Part shown: piece after piece, positions 46,020 to 55,108 of the stretch
How positions within the stretch are numbered: the first letter of the stretch is position 1
How the letters are laid out: the number at the start of each line of letters is the position of its first letter
Assembly (NCBI RefSeq): GCF_947488565.1
Contig: NZ_CANKZC010000006.1
Span: forward strand, 78,469-142,468
Direction of reading: 5' to 3'
DNA from: an uncultured Psychrobacter sp.
Lineage (GTDB): Bacteria > Pseudomonadota > Gammaproteobacteria > Pseudomonadales > Moraxellaceae
Length of the DNA stretch: 64,000 nucleotides
Made by a program: the position numbers and the translations under genes
The notes under the pieces: model-generated
Database searches by the model: none
What the model saw: the letters and a program-made list of their open reading frames with translations, nothing else
What the model was told of the DNA's origin: nothing

Positions 46020-47276
46020 ATGAATAACAACTTAATGCGTTTACATCCATATCCGTTTGCCAAAATGGCAACCCTTCTAAATAACAGCACTCCAGCCACT
46101 GCCTATACAGAGATTAAGCTTGGCATTGGTGAGCCAAAACACAAGCCACCGACATTTGTACTGGACGTACTACAAGAAAACTTAGACAAACTATGTCGAT
46201 ATCCAACCACTAGCGGCAGCTTTGAGCTGCGTCAGACCATTGCTCATTGGCTTGAGAAGCGGTTTTTTTTGCATCATGTTGACGCCAATACCGAAGTACT
46301 GCCGGTCATGGGCACACGTGAAGCGATTTTTAGTTTTGTACAAGCGGTAGTGAATCATAATGACAATACTACTCATCAAGCTATAGACAATGCAGATGAC
46401 AAGCCCTGTGATCCTATCGTCGTCATGCCCAACCCTTTTTATCAAATTTATGAAGGCGCTGCGATAATCGCTCAAGCAACGCCATACTTTGTACCTTGCG
46501 TATTAGGCAATGACTTTAAAGGCAATTACCGCGCCGTACCGAAAGCTGTTTGGCAACAAACGCAGCTGTTATTTATCTGTAGTCCAAATAATCCGACTGG
46601 ATCAGTGATGACCATGGAGGACTGGGAGTTTCTCATCCGCCTATCAGATCAATATAACTTTATTATTGCCAGCGACGAATGCTATAGCGAATTATATTTT
46701 GATAAAGCCCCTATTGGTCTGCTGCAAGCCTGCGCCGAACTTGGTCGCAATGATTTTAAAAACTGCGTCGTATTTCATTCATTATCGAAGCGCTCAAACC
46801 TCCCCGGTCTGCGCTCAGGGTTTATCGCAGGCGATGAGACTATTTTAAAACCTTATTTACAATATCGCACCTATCAAGGCTGTGCGATGCCTATACCGCA
46901 TCAGTTGGCATCGATTGCCGCTTGGCAAGATGAGAAGCATGTGGCGCACAATCGGGCGCTATATCAAGAAAAGTTTGCCCTATGGATGACAGAGTTAGGC
47001 GAGCTACTAGACTTACGCATGCCTGAGGCTGGATTTTATTTTTGGATAAAAGTTCCTGAGCTGTTTGATGGTGATGATGAAGTCTTTGTCAAAGCACTGT
47101 ACGAACAAGCCCATATTCACGCACTGGCTGGGCGATACTTGTCACGTGAAGTTGATGGTGAAAACCCTGGTCAAGGCTATGTCCGTATCGCTCTGGTGGC
47201 TAGTGTTGACGAGAGCCGCGAGGCCATTGAGCGTATTCGCAAGTTGTTAACGGCGCAAGCCAAACTGGTGAGTTAA
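46020..47276 (+). CDS. dapC: Succinyldiaminopimelate transaminase
   Basis: A 418-residue fold-type I PLP aminotransferase of the lysine/meso-diaminopimelate pathway. It amines succinyl-2-amino-6-oxopimelate with glutamate. The PLP Lys is K257 in HSLSKRSNLPGLRSGF; CSPNNPTGSV (188-197) and SDECYSELYF (218-227) are typical. GIGEPKHKPP at the start and the YQGCAMP segment point to the DapC clade. A small low-complexity insert (about 112-131) is unusual. The gene follows glnD at a distance, as in many proteobacteria, separated by the unknown membrane gene. Confidence 0.93.
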   Translation: MNNNLMRLHPYPFAKMATLLNNSTPATAYTEIKLGIGEPKHKPPTFVLDVLQENLDKLCRYPTTSGSFELRQTIAHWLEKRFFLHHVDANTEVLPVMGTREAIFSFVQAVVNHNDNTTHQAIDNADDKPCDPIVVMPNPFYQIYEGAAIIAQATPYFVPCVLGNDFKGNYRAVPKAVWQQTQLLFICSPNNPTGSVMTMEDWEFLIRLSDQYNFIIASDECYSELYFDKAPIGLLQACAELGRNDFKNCVVFHSLSKRSNLPGLRSGFIAGDETILKPYLQYRTYQGCAMPIPHQLASIAAWQDEKHVAHNRALYQEKFALWMTELGELLDLRMPEAGFYFWIKVPELFDGDDEVFVKALYEQAHIHALAGRYLSREVDGENPGQGYVRIALVASVDESREAIERIRKLLTAQAKLVS

Positions 47277-47494
47277 CGGTTGATGCGCTAAGTATAAAAA
47301 GGTGAAACGCTAAAATTTTAAGCTATATATCCTTATTAACAACAATGTTATGAATGGCAAGATAGTGCTATAGTAAGACAATATCGTTTTACTATAGTCG
47401 CCTACGCAGAGTGGCATTTTTTATGGCTTTGACTTAAGCATTGAATTTGCAATGAGAAACTGCTTTTGTTGGCGACGCTATCAAGGATGATGCC

Positions 47495-49504
47495 ATGCCC
47501 CATCTTGATTTTACCCAGCCTCCATTTGATGTATTGCGTTCAACTGAACGTCAAAGCCTCAAAAAAAACACCCAAGTCCGCTATCTTGGCGCAAATGAAT
47601 CTTTAACTAGTAACGACTTGTATAACTTTTTTGTGGTATTAAAAGGACAAGTTGATCAAACGCTCGCTGGCGAATTTGTCGCTTCTTATTTTGGTAGTAA
47701 TCACTCCGACCAACTAAACAGCAACGACTGGTTCGATAGTCGCCGCACGCCCGAATCGCAAGGCCGTATTGTCAAAGTACAAAACGATGGCAGTACTGAG
47801 CCTTATCAATATACGGCTCACGAAGATACTTTATTGCTGCAAATTGATGGTGCTGCTATCGATAAAATCAGCGCACAAAATCATCTAGTCCGCCAACTAC
47901 TATCAGACAAATTGCCTGAGCGGCTAAAGGCACTACAACAAAGGCGTAGTACGCAAGGTCAAGCATTAGGATTGCATGCGGACAGTTATACAGCGCAGCA
48001 AGAAGTGCAGCAAATCATGCTACAACCAGTCACTGATGTAACCCTATTGCCCGTACATATTGTTGATGCCGATAATAGCCTACATGAGGCGGCACGTATC
48101 ATGACCGAAGCTGGATTAAAGCATGTGCTAGTACGCCCAATGAACCATTTATTAGAGCAACCTATAGATACGCTTAGCGATACTGAAAATAACTCTAAGC
48201 CTGAAACTGACTATAGCATTACCCGCCGTTCAGATCATGAGCTAGGTATCTTGACTGATACTGATATCTGCCGTGCGGTCAGCGAACAGCAAGACCCTGC
48301 TACCACTCCCTGCCAGCATTTTACCAGCTTCAACCTACGCACTATCGATGCTGACAATGAGATTGGCGATGCGCTAATGACCATGACTCGCTACCGTATC
48401 CACCGCTTACCCGTTATTGATAATAAAGGTCAGGTCATCGGTGTACTGGGGCAAAGCGATGTCTTGGCTTATCTCGGTCACCACTCACAGCTTATTAGTG
48501 TTCAAATTGAGCAAGCAAAAGACTTAAACAGCCTAGGTACAGCGGTCGAGCTCATTGGTCGCTATATTCGCTCGCAGCACCAAAACGGTGTCAAAATTGG
48601 CGTCGTTAGCCGCATGGTGCAAACGCTAAACGCGCAAGTCTTTACTAAGCTTTGGAAGCTCATCGTTCCTGATGAAGTCGTAGCAAATACCTGCGTTATC
48701 GTAATGGGCTCAGAAGGTCGCGGTGAGCAAATCATGCGTACCGACCAAGACAATGCATTAATCATTCGTGATGGCTTTACTCATCCTAAGTTGGCGCAGT
48801 TTGCTGATATCTTTAACAATCATTTAGCAGATCTTGGTTATCCGCTATGTGATGGCAATATCATGATGAATAACTCAATGTGGCGGCAGCCACTAAAACC
48901 GTTTAAAGCCCAGATCAGTTTATGGTTTAAAAATACCGATCCGATGCACAGTATTTACTTATCCGCCATACTTGATGGTGAGTACGTCTGCGGCGATGAG
49001 TCCCTGCTAAACGATATACGTGACCATTTAAAAACGGCGCATCGTCAATCAGATCGGATGTTCGTACGGCAGTTTGTACGGGCAGCGCTCCAGTTCGGTG
49101 ATGTCAATCAATGGTGGCAAAAGTTTGTACCGTTATTAAGCGGTAAACCCAGCTCACATGATATTGATCTTAAAAAAGCCGGTATCTTTCCACTGGTGCA
49201 CGGCATCCGCACCTTAGCATTAGAAAATGATATTTTAGAAGTGCCTAGCACTAAAGGTCGCCTTAAAGGCTTAGTACAAGCTGGCGCTTTAAACCAAGAG
49301 CGGGCTGACACCTTATCGGAAGCCTTAGAGTTTTTTATGGCGCAGCGTCTGTCCGTCGCACTCTCCACAGATGATAAGTATGCCCGGCACGTCGACCCGA
49401 CTACCTTATCAGCGCTTGAGCGTGACTTATTAAAAGAGTGTCTGGCCGTGGTCAAAAGCTTTAAAACACAGCTTCGGCAGCACTATCAATTAGAGGCATC
49501 ATAA
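47495..49504 (+). CDS. CBS-pair / DUF294 nucleotidyltransferase-like protein
   Basis: A 669-residue signalling-type protein. The first 130 residues resemble a cyclic-nucleotide-binding fold. A CBS pair follows (about 180-330: ADNSLHEAARIMTEAGLKHVLV ... LGILTDTDICRAV ... YRIHRLPVIDNKGQVIGVLGQSDVL). Then DUF294 (about 345-490) has the nucleotidyltransferase motif MGSEGRGEQIMRTDQDNALI, with acidic residues kept, and the DUF294_C helical domain (about 520-665). Related to GlnD-like transferases; target unknown. CBS pairs usually bind adenylates, so an energy or nucleotide sensor is suggested. The exonuclease gene starts 17 bases later. Confidence 0.9.
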   Translation: MPHLDFTQPPFDVLRSTERQSLKKNTQVRYLGANESLTSNDLYNFFVVLKGQVDQTLAGEFVASYFGSNHSDQLNSNDWFDSRRTPESQGRIVKVQNDGSTEPYQYTAHEDTLLLQIDGAAIDKISAQNHLVRQLLSDKLPERLKALQQRRSTQGQALGLHADSYTAQQEVQQIMLQPVTDVTLLPVHIVDADNSLHEAARIMTEAGLKHVLVRPMNHLLEQPIDTLSDTENNSKPETDYSITRRSDHELGILTDTDICRAVSEQQDPATTPCQHFTSFNLRTIDADNEIGDALMTMTRYRIHRLPVIDNKGQVIGVLGQSDVLAYLGHHSQLISVQIEQAKDLNSLGTAVELIGRYIRSQHQNGVKIGVVSRMVQTLNAQVFTKLWKLIVPDEVVANTCVIVMGSEGRGEQIMRTDQDNALIIRDGFTHPKLAQFADIFNNHLADLGYPLCDGNIMMNNSMWRQPLKPFKAQISLWFKNTDPMHSIYLSAILDGEYVCGDESLLNDIRDHLKTAHRQSDRMFVRQFVRAALQFGDVNQWWQKFVPLLSGKPSSHDIDLKKAGIFPLVHGIRTLALENDILEVPSTKGRLKGLVQAGALNQERADTLSEALEFFMAQRLSVALSTDDKYARHVDPTTLSALERDLLKECLAVVKSFKTQLRQHYQLEAS

Positions 49505-49521
49505 ATGGATGTTAGACTGAT

Positions 49522-50127
49522 ATGAGTTGGTTAAAGCAGTTATCTTCTACGTGGCAAAAGTCGCAATTGCAGCGTCCTGAGCTGGCATCGATGTTTGACA
49601 AGCCTATAGCTGAGCAATGGGTCGCGATAGACTGTGAGATGACGGGGCTCAATCCAAAAAGGCATCACCTATTATCGGTAGCAGCCATTCATATCAACGG
49701 TAATATTATCGATACAGGCAATGGTATGCATCTGGTTTGCAGGCCACCTGTAATGCCTGATCGTGATACCATTGTCATTCATGGTCTACGTACTGCTGAC
49801 GTTGAAAACGGGATGAGCTACGATGAGATGCTCGAGTTACTATTACCGTTTATTGATAATCGGCCGATAGTTGGATTCTGCCCAAAGATGGATACTGGCT
49901 TCTTAAACCCTTTGGTAAAGCGCTATATGGGTACTACTTTACCCAATGACGTCATTGATGTGCGGCATTTATATAGTCGGCGTATGAGCGGTCAAACCCA
50001 AGGTCTCTCTGGTCAATCACAGCATCTAACCAGTATCTTAGCGCATTATGATATTCCTGAGCTCGGCACTCACGATGCTTATAACGATGCCATCATGACG
50101 GCAATGGCATTTTTACATGTACGCTAA
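49522..50127 (+). CDS. DEDDh 3'-5' exonuclease, DNA polymerase III epsilon-like
   Basis: A 201-residue exonuclease. The DEDDh residues are visible: D37 and E39 (AIDCEMTG), D124 (GFCPKMDTGFL), and H184 plus D189 (THDAYNDA). An approx. 28-residue N-terminal part with Trp and Lys residues may contact a partner. Such genes commonly sit beside DUF294/CBS genes in Pseudomonadales, as here with a 17-base gap, so the two are probably one operon and work together. It is not the replicative epsilon subunit (DnaQ), which has a C-terminal polymerase-binding tail. Substrate unknown. Confidence 0.88.
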   Translation: MSWLKQLSSTWQKSQLQRPELASMFDKPIAEQWVAIDCEMTGLNPKRHHLLSVAAIHINGNIIDTGNGMHLVCRPPVMPDRDTIVIHGLRTADVENGMSYDEMLELLLPFIDNRPIVGFCPKMDTGFLNPLVKRYMGTTLPNDVIDVRHLYSRRMSGQTQGLSGQSQHLTSILAHYDIPELGTHDAYNDAIMTAMAFLHVR

Positions 50128-50186
50128 GACTTGCCACCGATTCATGTTACTATAGGCGGTTTTTGCCACCTGATGGTAGACCATTC

Positions 50187-52232
50187 ATGCAACTCATCTC
50201 CAAACTTTGCACCCCTCCTACAACGACTGCCAAACTGAAGCTTCTTTGCACTTATCTGCGCCCGTCTAATCAATCTAGCAAACGCTTATCAACGCTTGCA
50301 CTATTAATGACGGCTATTGCATCGCCATTTTACGCACAGGCAGCACTACCAGACGCTATCCAAGCAGCACTATCGCGAGCAGAGTTAACAGCGGCTGACA
50401 TCAGTATTATTATCACCCCAGTGGGTGACAAAAACGCCAGCCGACTACCTCCTCCGATACAGGTTGTTGACAGCAATATTGATACTCAGACTCAGCTTGC
50501 AAGCACCACTTCTGAGGCTAATAGCACCAGTCAGAAAACGGCGCAAACCAATAACCATAATGGCAAAAATAATACTGATAACCATGCTACAAACTATGTT
50601 AAAAACGATGCTAGTCAGCAGATCACCTTGACTACTATTGAGAAGCGCACGATTAAAAAGCATGAGCAAAAACTGCACGCTTATACGGATGACCCCTATA
50701 CTTATCAAAGCCTAGAAAGCATTCCAACAGTACTCTCAGATGGTGTAAACTCAACGTCTATTAAAAATGCTAATAGCGATGAAGATGCCCATGTAAGTGC
50801 TAATGTAAGTACTGATAAAGACAGTAGTGCTAACGCTGCTACGCCCGCGATCAAAATCTCATTTTCACCTTTATTAAGTCATCAACCAGATATCGCGCGC
50901 ACGCCAGCCAGCACGATGAAACTGGTGCCCAGCTTTATTGCTTTAGATACACTAGGCGCTAACTTTGTCTGGCAGACACGCGTCTATCATACCGGTATTA
51001 TTATCGGTGATCGTCTACTCGGTGACTTGGTTATTCAAGGAAGTGGCGATCCCAAAATGACTCATGAGCGTTTGCAGCAGCTACTTTATAAAGTGCAAGC
51101 AGCAGGTATTCGTCATATCAGCGGTGATATTATTATCGATAGCGGGGTTTTTAAAAATGTTAGCAAAGATCCTGCGGCCTTTGATAACGCACCATTGCGA
51201 CCTTATAATGCCAGTCCTGATGGTTTTTTGGTAAACTTTAGCACTATCGGCATCAAAAGCTATCCCTTAAATGAGGGACAAGCGCAGCTGACTTATAAAC
51301 CGCAACTGGCAAATTATCAACTACCCAACACGATAAATACGCGCTCAGCTTATTGTGGTCAAGCCCGTTATAGCTTAGCGCCGCAGTGGCAATCCCAACA
51401 GCTAATCTTAAATACTACTCTGCCAACTAGCTGTAAAGAGCACGTTTTTTATGTCGCGTATCCTGATGCTAAAGATTTTGCAGCACGCGTCATTGCTGCC
51501 AAATGGCAAGAGCTGGGCAATACGCTAAGCGGGAACGTCATTACTCAAGAAACCCCTTTTGATGCGGCAAAAAATACAAAACCAACACATGGTCTAGCAG
51601 CGCTGCCCATATCACCGCTCCCTCTTGTTAGTTATCCATCGTTAAATTTAACTCAGCAAATTTATGATATCAATCACTTCTCTAATAATGTTATGACTGA
51701 GCAAGTGGCACTATCAATAGGGGCTTATAATGAGACAGCTAATAATAAAATAATAAACAGTCAAACAAGCAGCTTATACCAGTTTGGTAAGCCTACTGCT
51801 ACAGACTATTCTGCTGTCTTACAAACCATGAGCCAGTGGTGGCAAACTCATCTAAGTACGCCGCCGCCATACTTGACCAATGGCTCAGGACTCTGCCGCG
51901 ACTGTACAATCACTGCCGCCAACTTAAGCGAGCTGTTAACATACGCTTATAGTCACCCAAGCTTTGACGCCTATGTCAACTCTCTAGGTATCGCGGGTGT
52001 CAGCGGTACTATTGCTGCTCATGGCAAGCGCTTACCTGAGTCGGCAGCGATTGGTCGTGCATGGATAAAAACGGGCACTTTAAATAATGTCACCTCGATG
52101 GCAGGTTATGTCAAAGGAGAGTCCGGACAAGATTATGTCGTCGTCGGTCTTATCAATACCGAGCAGGCACTAAACGCTTATAATGCTAGAACGGTGTTGG
52201 ACACCATGCTCGACTGGACCGCACAGCACTGA
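50187..52232 (+). CDS. dacB: D-alanyl-D-alanine carboxypeptidase / endopeptidase PBP4
   Basis: A 681-residue periplasmic penicillin-binding protein from the ATG at 50187; an in-frame TTG at 50163 is less likely. The signal is long and ends YAQA (about residue 52). It trims peptide cross-links of peptidoglycan. Active-site motifs: S242-T-M-K245, S499-N-N501 and K628-T-G630. An Asn/Thr/Ser-rich stretch (about 85-217) lies between the first strand (ISIIITPVG) and the SxxK helix, where PBP4 enzymes normally have a short hairpin. This makes the protein about 200 residues longer than E. coli DacB. Confidence 0.92.
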   Translation: MQLISKLCTPPTTTAKLKLLCTYLRPSNQSSKRLSTLALLMTAIASPFYAQAALPDAIQAALSRAELTAADISIIITPVGDKNASRLPPPIQVVDSNIDTQTQLASTTSEANSTSQKTAQTNNHNGKNNTDNHATNYVKNDASQQITLTTIEKRTIKKHEQKLHAYTDDPYTYQSLESIPTVLSDGVNSTSIKNANSDEDAHVSANVSTDKDSSANAATPAIKISFSPLLSHQPDIARTPASTMKLVPSFIALDTLGANFVWQTRVYHTGIIIGDRLLGDLVIQGSGDPKMTHERLQQLLYKVQAAGIRHISGDIIIDSGVFKNVSKDPAAFDNAPLRPYNASPDGFLVNFSTIGIKSYPLNEGQAQLTYKPQLANYQLPNTINTRSAYCGQARYSLAPQWQSQQLILNTTLPTSCKEHVFYVAYPDAKDFAARVIAAKWQELGNTLSGNVITQETPFDAAKNTKPTHGLAALPISPLPLVSYPSLNLTQQIYDINHFSNNVMTEQVALSIGAYNETANNKIINSQTSSLYQFGKPTATDYSAVLQTMSQWWQTHLSTPPPYLTNGSGLCRDCTITAANLSELLTYAYSHPSFDAYVNSLGIAGVSGTIAAHGKRLPESAAIGRAWIKTGTLNNVTSMAGYVKGESGQDYVVVGLINTEQALNAYNARTVLDTMLDWTAQH

Positions 52233-52348
52233 TTTTTTATCAAAAAAGTAGCTCTATAGGATCTATTTAAGAGCGCTGGTTCTGCTTTTATCGACTACTT
52301 ACTACATTTATATCCATTGTACGTTTTTATTTTTATAAAGGTCAGCTT

Positions 52349-52864
52349 ATGTCACGCAAGACAACCAATCTTAGCAAGTCTACTGCCCAGACAGGTCGCA
52401 ATGATCAACTGCCAAACTCTCAATCAGACTCACCTAAGCTGGCTCAATATATCGGTTTTTTCGCGATTGGTTATATTCTTATCAGTACGGTATTTATGAT
52501 GATCCAAACTCAAGTTACTCTCAACTCGCACTTGGTCACTGTGCTCTCTATCATCATCGGTGCTTATATTGCGGTATATAAATTTATCAAGCATCATAAG
52601 CGGGCGCTAGGTAGAGATGAGATCAATCGTTTAGTGTTTGGTGGAGTGACTGTCGTTTGGCTGCTGACTGCCGTTTATTTTTTGGGCATATGGTCCTTCC
52701 TGTTTGATGCAGTAAGCCGTGAAGTATTATTTGAGATGACCATGCAGCAGCCCCTGCCTCTACTCTCTGCGTTAATCATGATATTGGTGCTCACCTTCAT
52801 CAGTGCGCGAATCAGTATCTTGCTCTTAAATCGTCTACTGGATCCAAAACGAAAACCATCTTAA
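52349..52864 (+). CDS. ABZJ_00895-like four-helix membrane protein
   Basis: A 171-residue inner-membrane protein: a polar N-terminus (about 1-30), then four hydrophobic helices (about 34-52, 58-76, 93-118 and 136-160) and a basic C-terminus. The helix 1 start LAQYIGFFAIGYILIS and the loop KHHKRALGRDEINRL resemble a small family known from Acinetobacter (ABZJ_00895). No function is known. The ATG at 52349 follows a weak AAGGTC site. It stands alone, transcribed with dacB and the YetF-like gene on the same strand. Confidence 0.7.
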   Translation: MSRKTTNLSKSTAQTGRNDQLPNSQSDSPKLAQYIGFFAIGYILISTVFMMIQTQVTLNSHLVTVLSIIIGAYIAVYKFIKHHKRALGRDEINRLVFGGVTVVWLLTAVYFLGIWSFLFDAVSREVLFEMTMQQPLPLLSALIMILVLTFISARISILLLNRLLDPKRKPS

Positions 52865-52998
52865 AGATTGATAATCTATCTATAACGTACTACAAATTTT
52901 CTGCATTATTTATACTCAAATTCCGTTACGCTGGATTAAACTGCCTTTATTAATCTAAGAATTTGAAACACTTTGTATGATAGATAGGAGTAAATACG

Positions 52999-53529
52999 AT
53001 GGACATGCTCTTTTTTGACAGTATAGACAAGCTTGGACGTATTGTTTTAACCACAGTCATGGTTTATATACTGGTTGTGATAACCACCAAAGTCTCAGGC
53101 AAACGCTCTACCTCACAGCTAAATAACTTTGATTGGATCGTCACCGTGATGATCGGCTCGCTGGGTGCGAGTACTATCTTACTCAAAGAGATTCCGCTTA
53201 TCGAAGGCTTTAGCTCAATCTTGGTACTTTACGTACTACAGTTTTTGGTGACCAAATATGCAGCGATTTCACCGCAATTTAGTAACGTTATTTTGTCCGA
53301 ACCGCGTATTGTTTTTTATCAAGGACAATACTTACCAGAGGCTATGCGTACTGAACGCTTAACCCGTCAAGAGCTTGAATGTGCCATGCGCTCTGAAGGT
53401 GTGAGGAGCTTGGATGATGTTGAAGCGATTGTCTTTGAATCTGATGCCAAGCTGACTGTCATCACTAAAGACAGTAATAATCAAGATACAGATAGTATCT
53501 CTGAGACACTGTCTCCGTTGACTGATTAA
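52999..53529 (+). CDS. DUF421 (YetF-like) membrane protein
   Basis: A 176-residue protein: three hydrophobic helices (about 12-32, 45-62 and 68-90) and a cytoplasmic domain. Family marks are GKRSTSQLNNFDWIVTVMIGSLGASTIL (about 35-62) and the domain motif EPRIVFYQGQYLPEAMRTERLTRQELECAMRSEGV (about 101-135), ending VEAIVFESDAKLTVI. YetF-type proteins help spore formation in Bacillus, but the role in non-sporing bacteria is not known. The ATG at 52999 follows TAGGAG. It precedes rlmH by 70 bases. Confidence 0.9.
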   Translation: MDMLFFDSIDKLGRIVLTTVMVYILVVITTKVSGKRSTSQLNNFDWIVTVMIGSLGASTILLKEIPLIEGFSSILVLYVLQFLVTKYAAISPQFSNVILSEPRIVFYQGQYLPEAMRTERLTRQELECAMRSEGVRSLDDVEAIVFESDAKLTVITKDSNNQDTDSISETLSPLTD

Positions 53530-53598
53530 CACGAGACGATTGAATAAATTATATTTAGTCGTTATAAAATAAATCAAAAAACTAAGGAACAAGCGGCA

Positions 53599-54087
53599 AT
53601 GAAAGCAAGGCTCTTAACCGTTGGTAATAAAATGCCCAAGTGGGTACAAAGCGGCTTTAATGAATATTATAAACGTATCCAGCCTATGCTCAGCACCGAA
53701 ATTGTTGAGCTGGCCGCAGCCAAACGGGCCAAGAACCCTTCTGATGCCAATTTGGCGCAGTATCGCGAGCAAGAAGGACAGACAATCTTGGCAGCTCACA
53801 CAACTGCTGCCCGTGAACAGCTTTGGGTACTGGATGTTAAAGGCAAAATGCTATCGACGGAAGGTCTGGCAGAAAAACTCGCGGATGCTATGCAGCAAGG
53901 CGATGATATTGCGTTCGTAATCGGCGGAGCAGATGGCGTCTCGCAAGACGTGTTGGCGCAGGCAGATGTAAAATGGTCATTGTCAGCGTTGACGTTACCG
54001 CACCCTTTGGTACGAGTGGTATTGATGGAGCAGTTATATCGAGCGATGAGCATCAACCACAACCATCCTTATCACCGTGGTAATTAA
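53599..54087 (+). CDS. rlmH: 23S rRNA (pseudouridine1915-N3)-methyltransferase RlmH
   Basis: A 162-residue SPOUT methyltransferase that methylates pseudouridine 1915 in helix 69 of 23S rRNA. The SAM loop FVIGGADGVSQDV is at 106-118 and the C-terminal trefoil reads LTLPHPLVRVVLMEQLYRAMSINHNHPYHRGN. It lies close to the usual 155 residues. The start ATG at 53599 has an AAGGAAC site. In E. coli the neighbour is rsfS; here it follows the YetF-like gene. Confidence 0.96.
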   Translation: MKARLLTVGNKMPKWVQSGFNEYYKRIQPMLSTEIVELAAAKRAKNPSDANLAQYREQEGQTILAAHTTAAREQLWVLDVKGKMLSTEGLAEKLADAMQQGDDIAFVIGGADGVSQDVLAQADVKWSLSALTLPHPLVRVVLMEQLYRAMSINHNHPYHRGN

Positions 54088-54195
54088 AGTGGCTGATACA
54101 AATGTTGTAAACTAAGCCTGTCATAAAATTAAGCGCAATAAAATATGAATGGCTTAATAGATTGAAAAACCCATACGTGCCCTAATAAACGGTAC

Positions 54196-55077
54196 ATGAG
54201 CTATTCGAAATTTGCGAAACCTACGCCATTTAACCATCTTTATGATCATGCTAAAGCGATTGAGCCCATCAGTGGGGCTATTGCTTGGGCAGATGCACCT
54301 GCAGGACTCCATAATGCAGCAAGACTGCCAGCGTTATTTATATCTCATGGTGCACCGACGCTTGCTATCGAGCAGTCTGCGACCACGAACGCCCTTGCGC
54401 GAATAGGACAGAACTTACCCAAACCTCGTGCTATCGTTATTATGTCTGCGCATTGGCTGTCTGCCAAGCTTGAGATTAGCAGCAATCCCAAACCTAAGAC
54501 CTGGCATGATTTTTCTGGATTTGATCCTAAATTGCACGAATTACAGTATCCTGCTCAAGGTCATGCTGAGCTAGCTGAGTCTTTAGCGCAGCAGCTGACA
54601 GCACGCGGCATCATTTGTAGTGCCAATCCAATGCGAGTCTGTGATCATGGTGTCTGGGCGCCGCTTAAACATCTATATCCAGAAGCAGATGTCCCTATCG
54701 TACAGATATCTCTACCGCAGCACTATGATAGTGTGTCTCTTTATCAGCTGGGTGCACAGTTTGCGCATCTGCGCGAACAACAAATACTTATCATCGGCTC
54801 AGGTAATATCACTCATAATTTGCAAGCGCTACGCTGGCAGGCTGATAGCATTGACCCTGCCGCCAAAGACTTTAAGCTATGGTTGTTACAACAGCTCAAA
54901 ACAGACATTCCATCGGCATTAGATTGGCAACGGTATCCTGATTATAAAAACATCCATCCAAGCGATGAGCACCTGTTACCGCTATTTTTTGCGTTAGGCG
55001 CAGCACAGCGCGTGTCTGTCGTGCATGAAAGCATGGCGCATCATAGCCTTGGGATGGATATCTATCGCTTTGACTAA
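54196..55077 (+). CDS. ygiD: YgiD-like extradiol dioxygenase (4,5-DOPA type)
   Basis: A 293-residue class III extradiol dioxygenase. Metal-type His residues are seen at H51 (FISHGAPT), H86 (MSAHWLSA) and H207 (GNITHNLQ), with D150-H151-G152 (CDHGVWAPLKHLYP) and LPQHYD around the active site. The family acts on DOPA-like catechols in plants and E. coli, but the true bacterial substrate is uncertain. Residues 1-40 form an N-terminal extension relative to many homologues. It is convergent with the amidase gene, 31 bases away. Confidence 0.9.
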   Translation: MSYSKFAKPTPFNHLYDHAKAIEPISGAIAWADAPAGLHNAARLPALFISHGAPTLAIEQSATTNALARIGQNLPKPRAIVIMSAHWLSAKLEISSNPKPKTWHDFSGFDPKLHELQYPAQGHAELAESLAQQLTARGIICSANPMRVCDHGVWAPLKHLYPEADVPIVQISLPQHYDSVSLYQLGAQFAHLREQQILIIGSGNITHNLQALRWQADSIDPAAKDFKLWLLQQLKTDIPSALDWQRYPDYKNIHPSDEHLLPLFFALGAAQRVSVVHESMAHHSLGMDIYRFD

Positions 55078-55108
55078 ATCAATTCTACAACCCTATTACT
55101 TGGTATAG

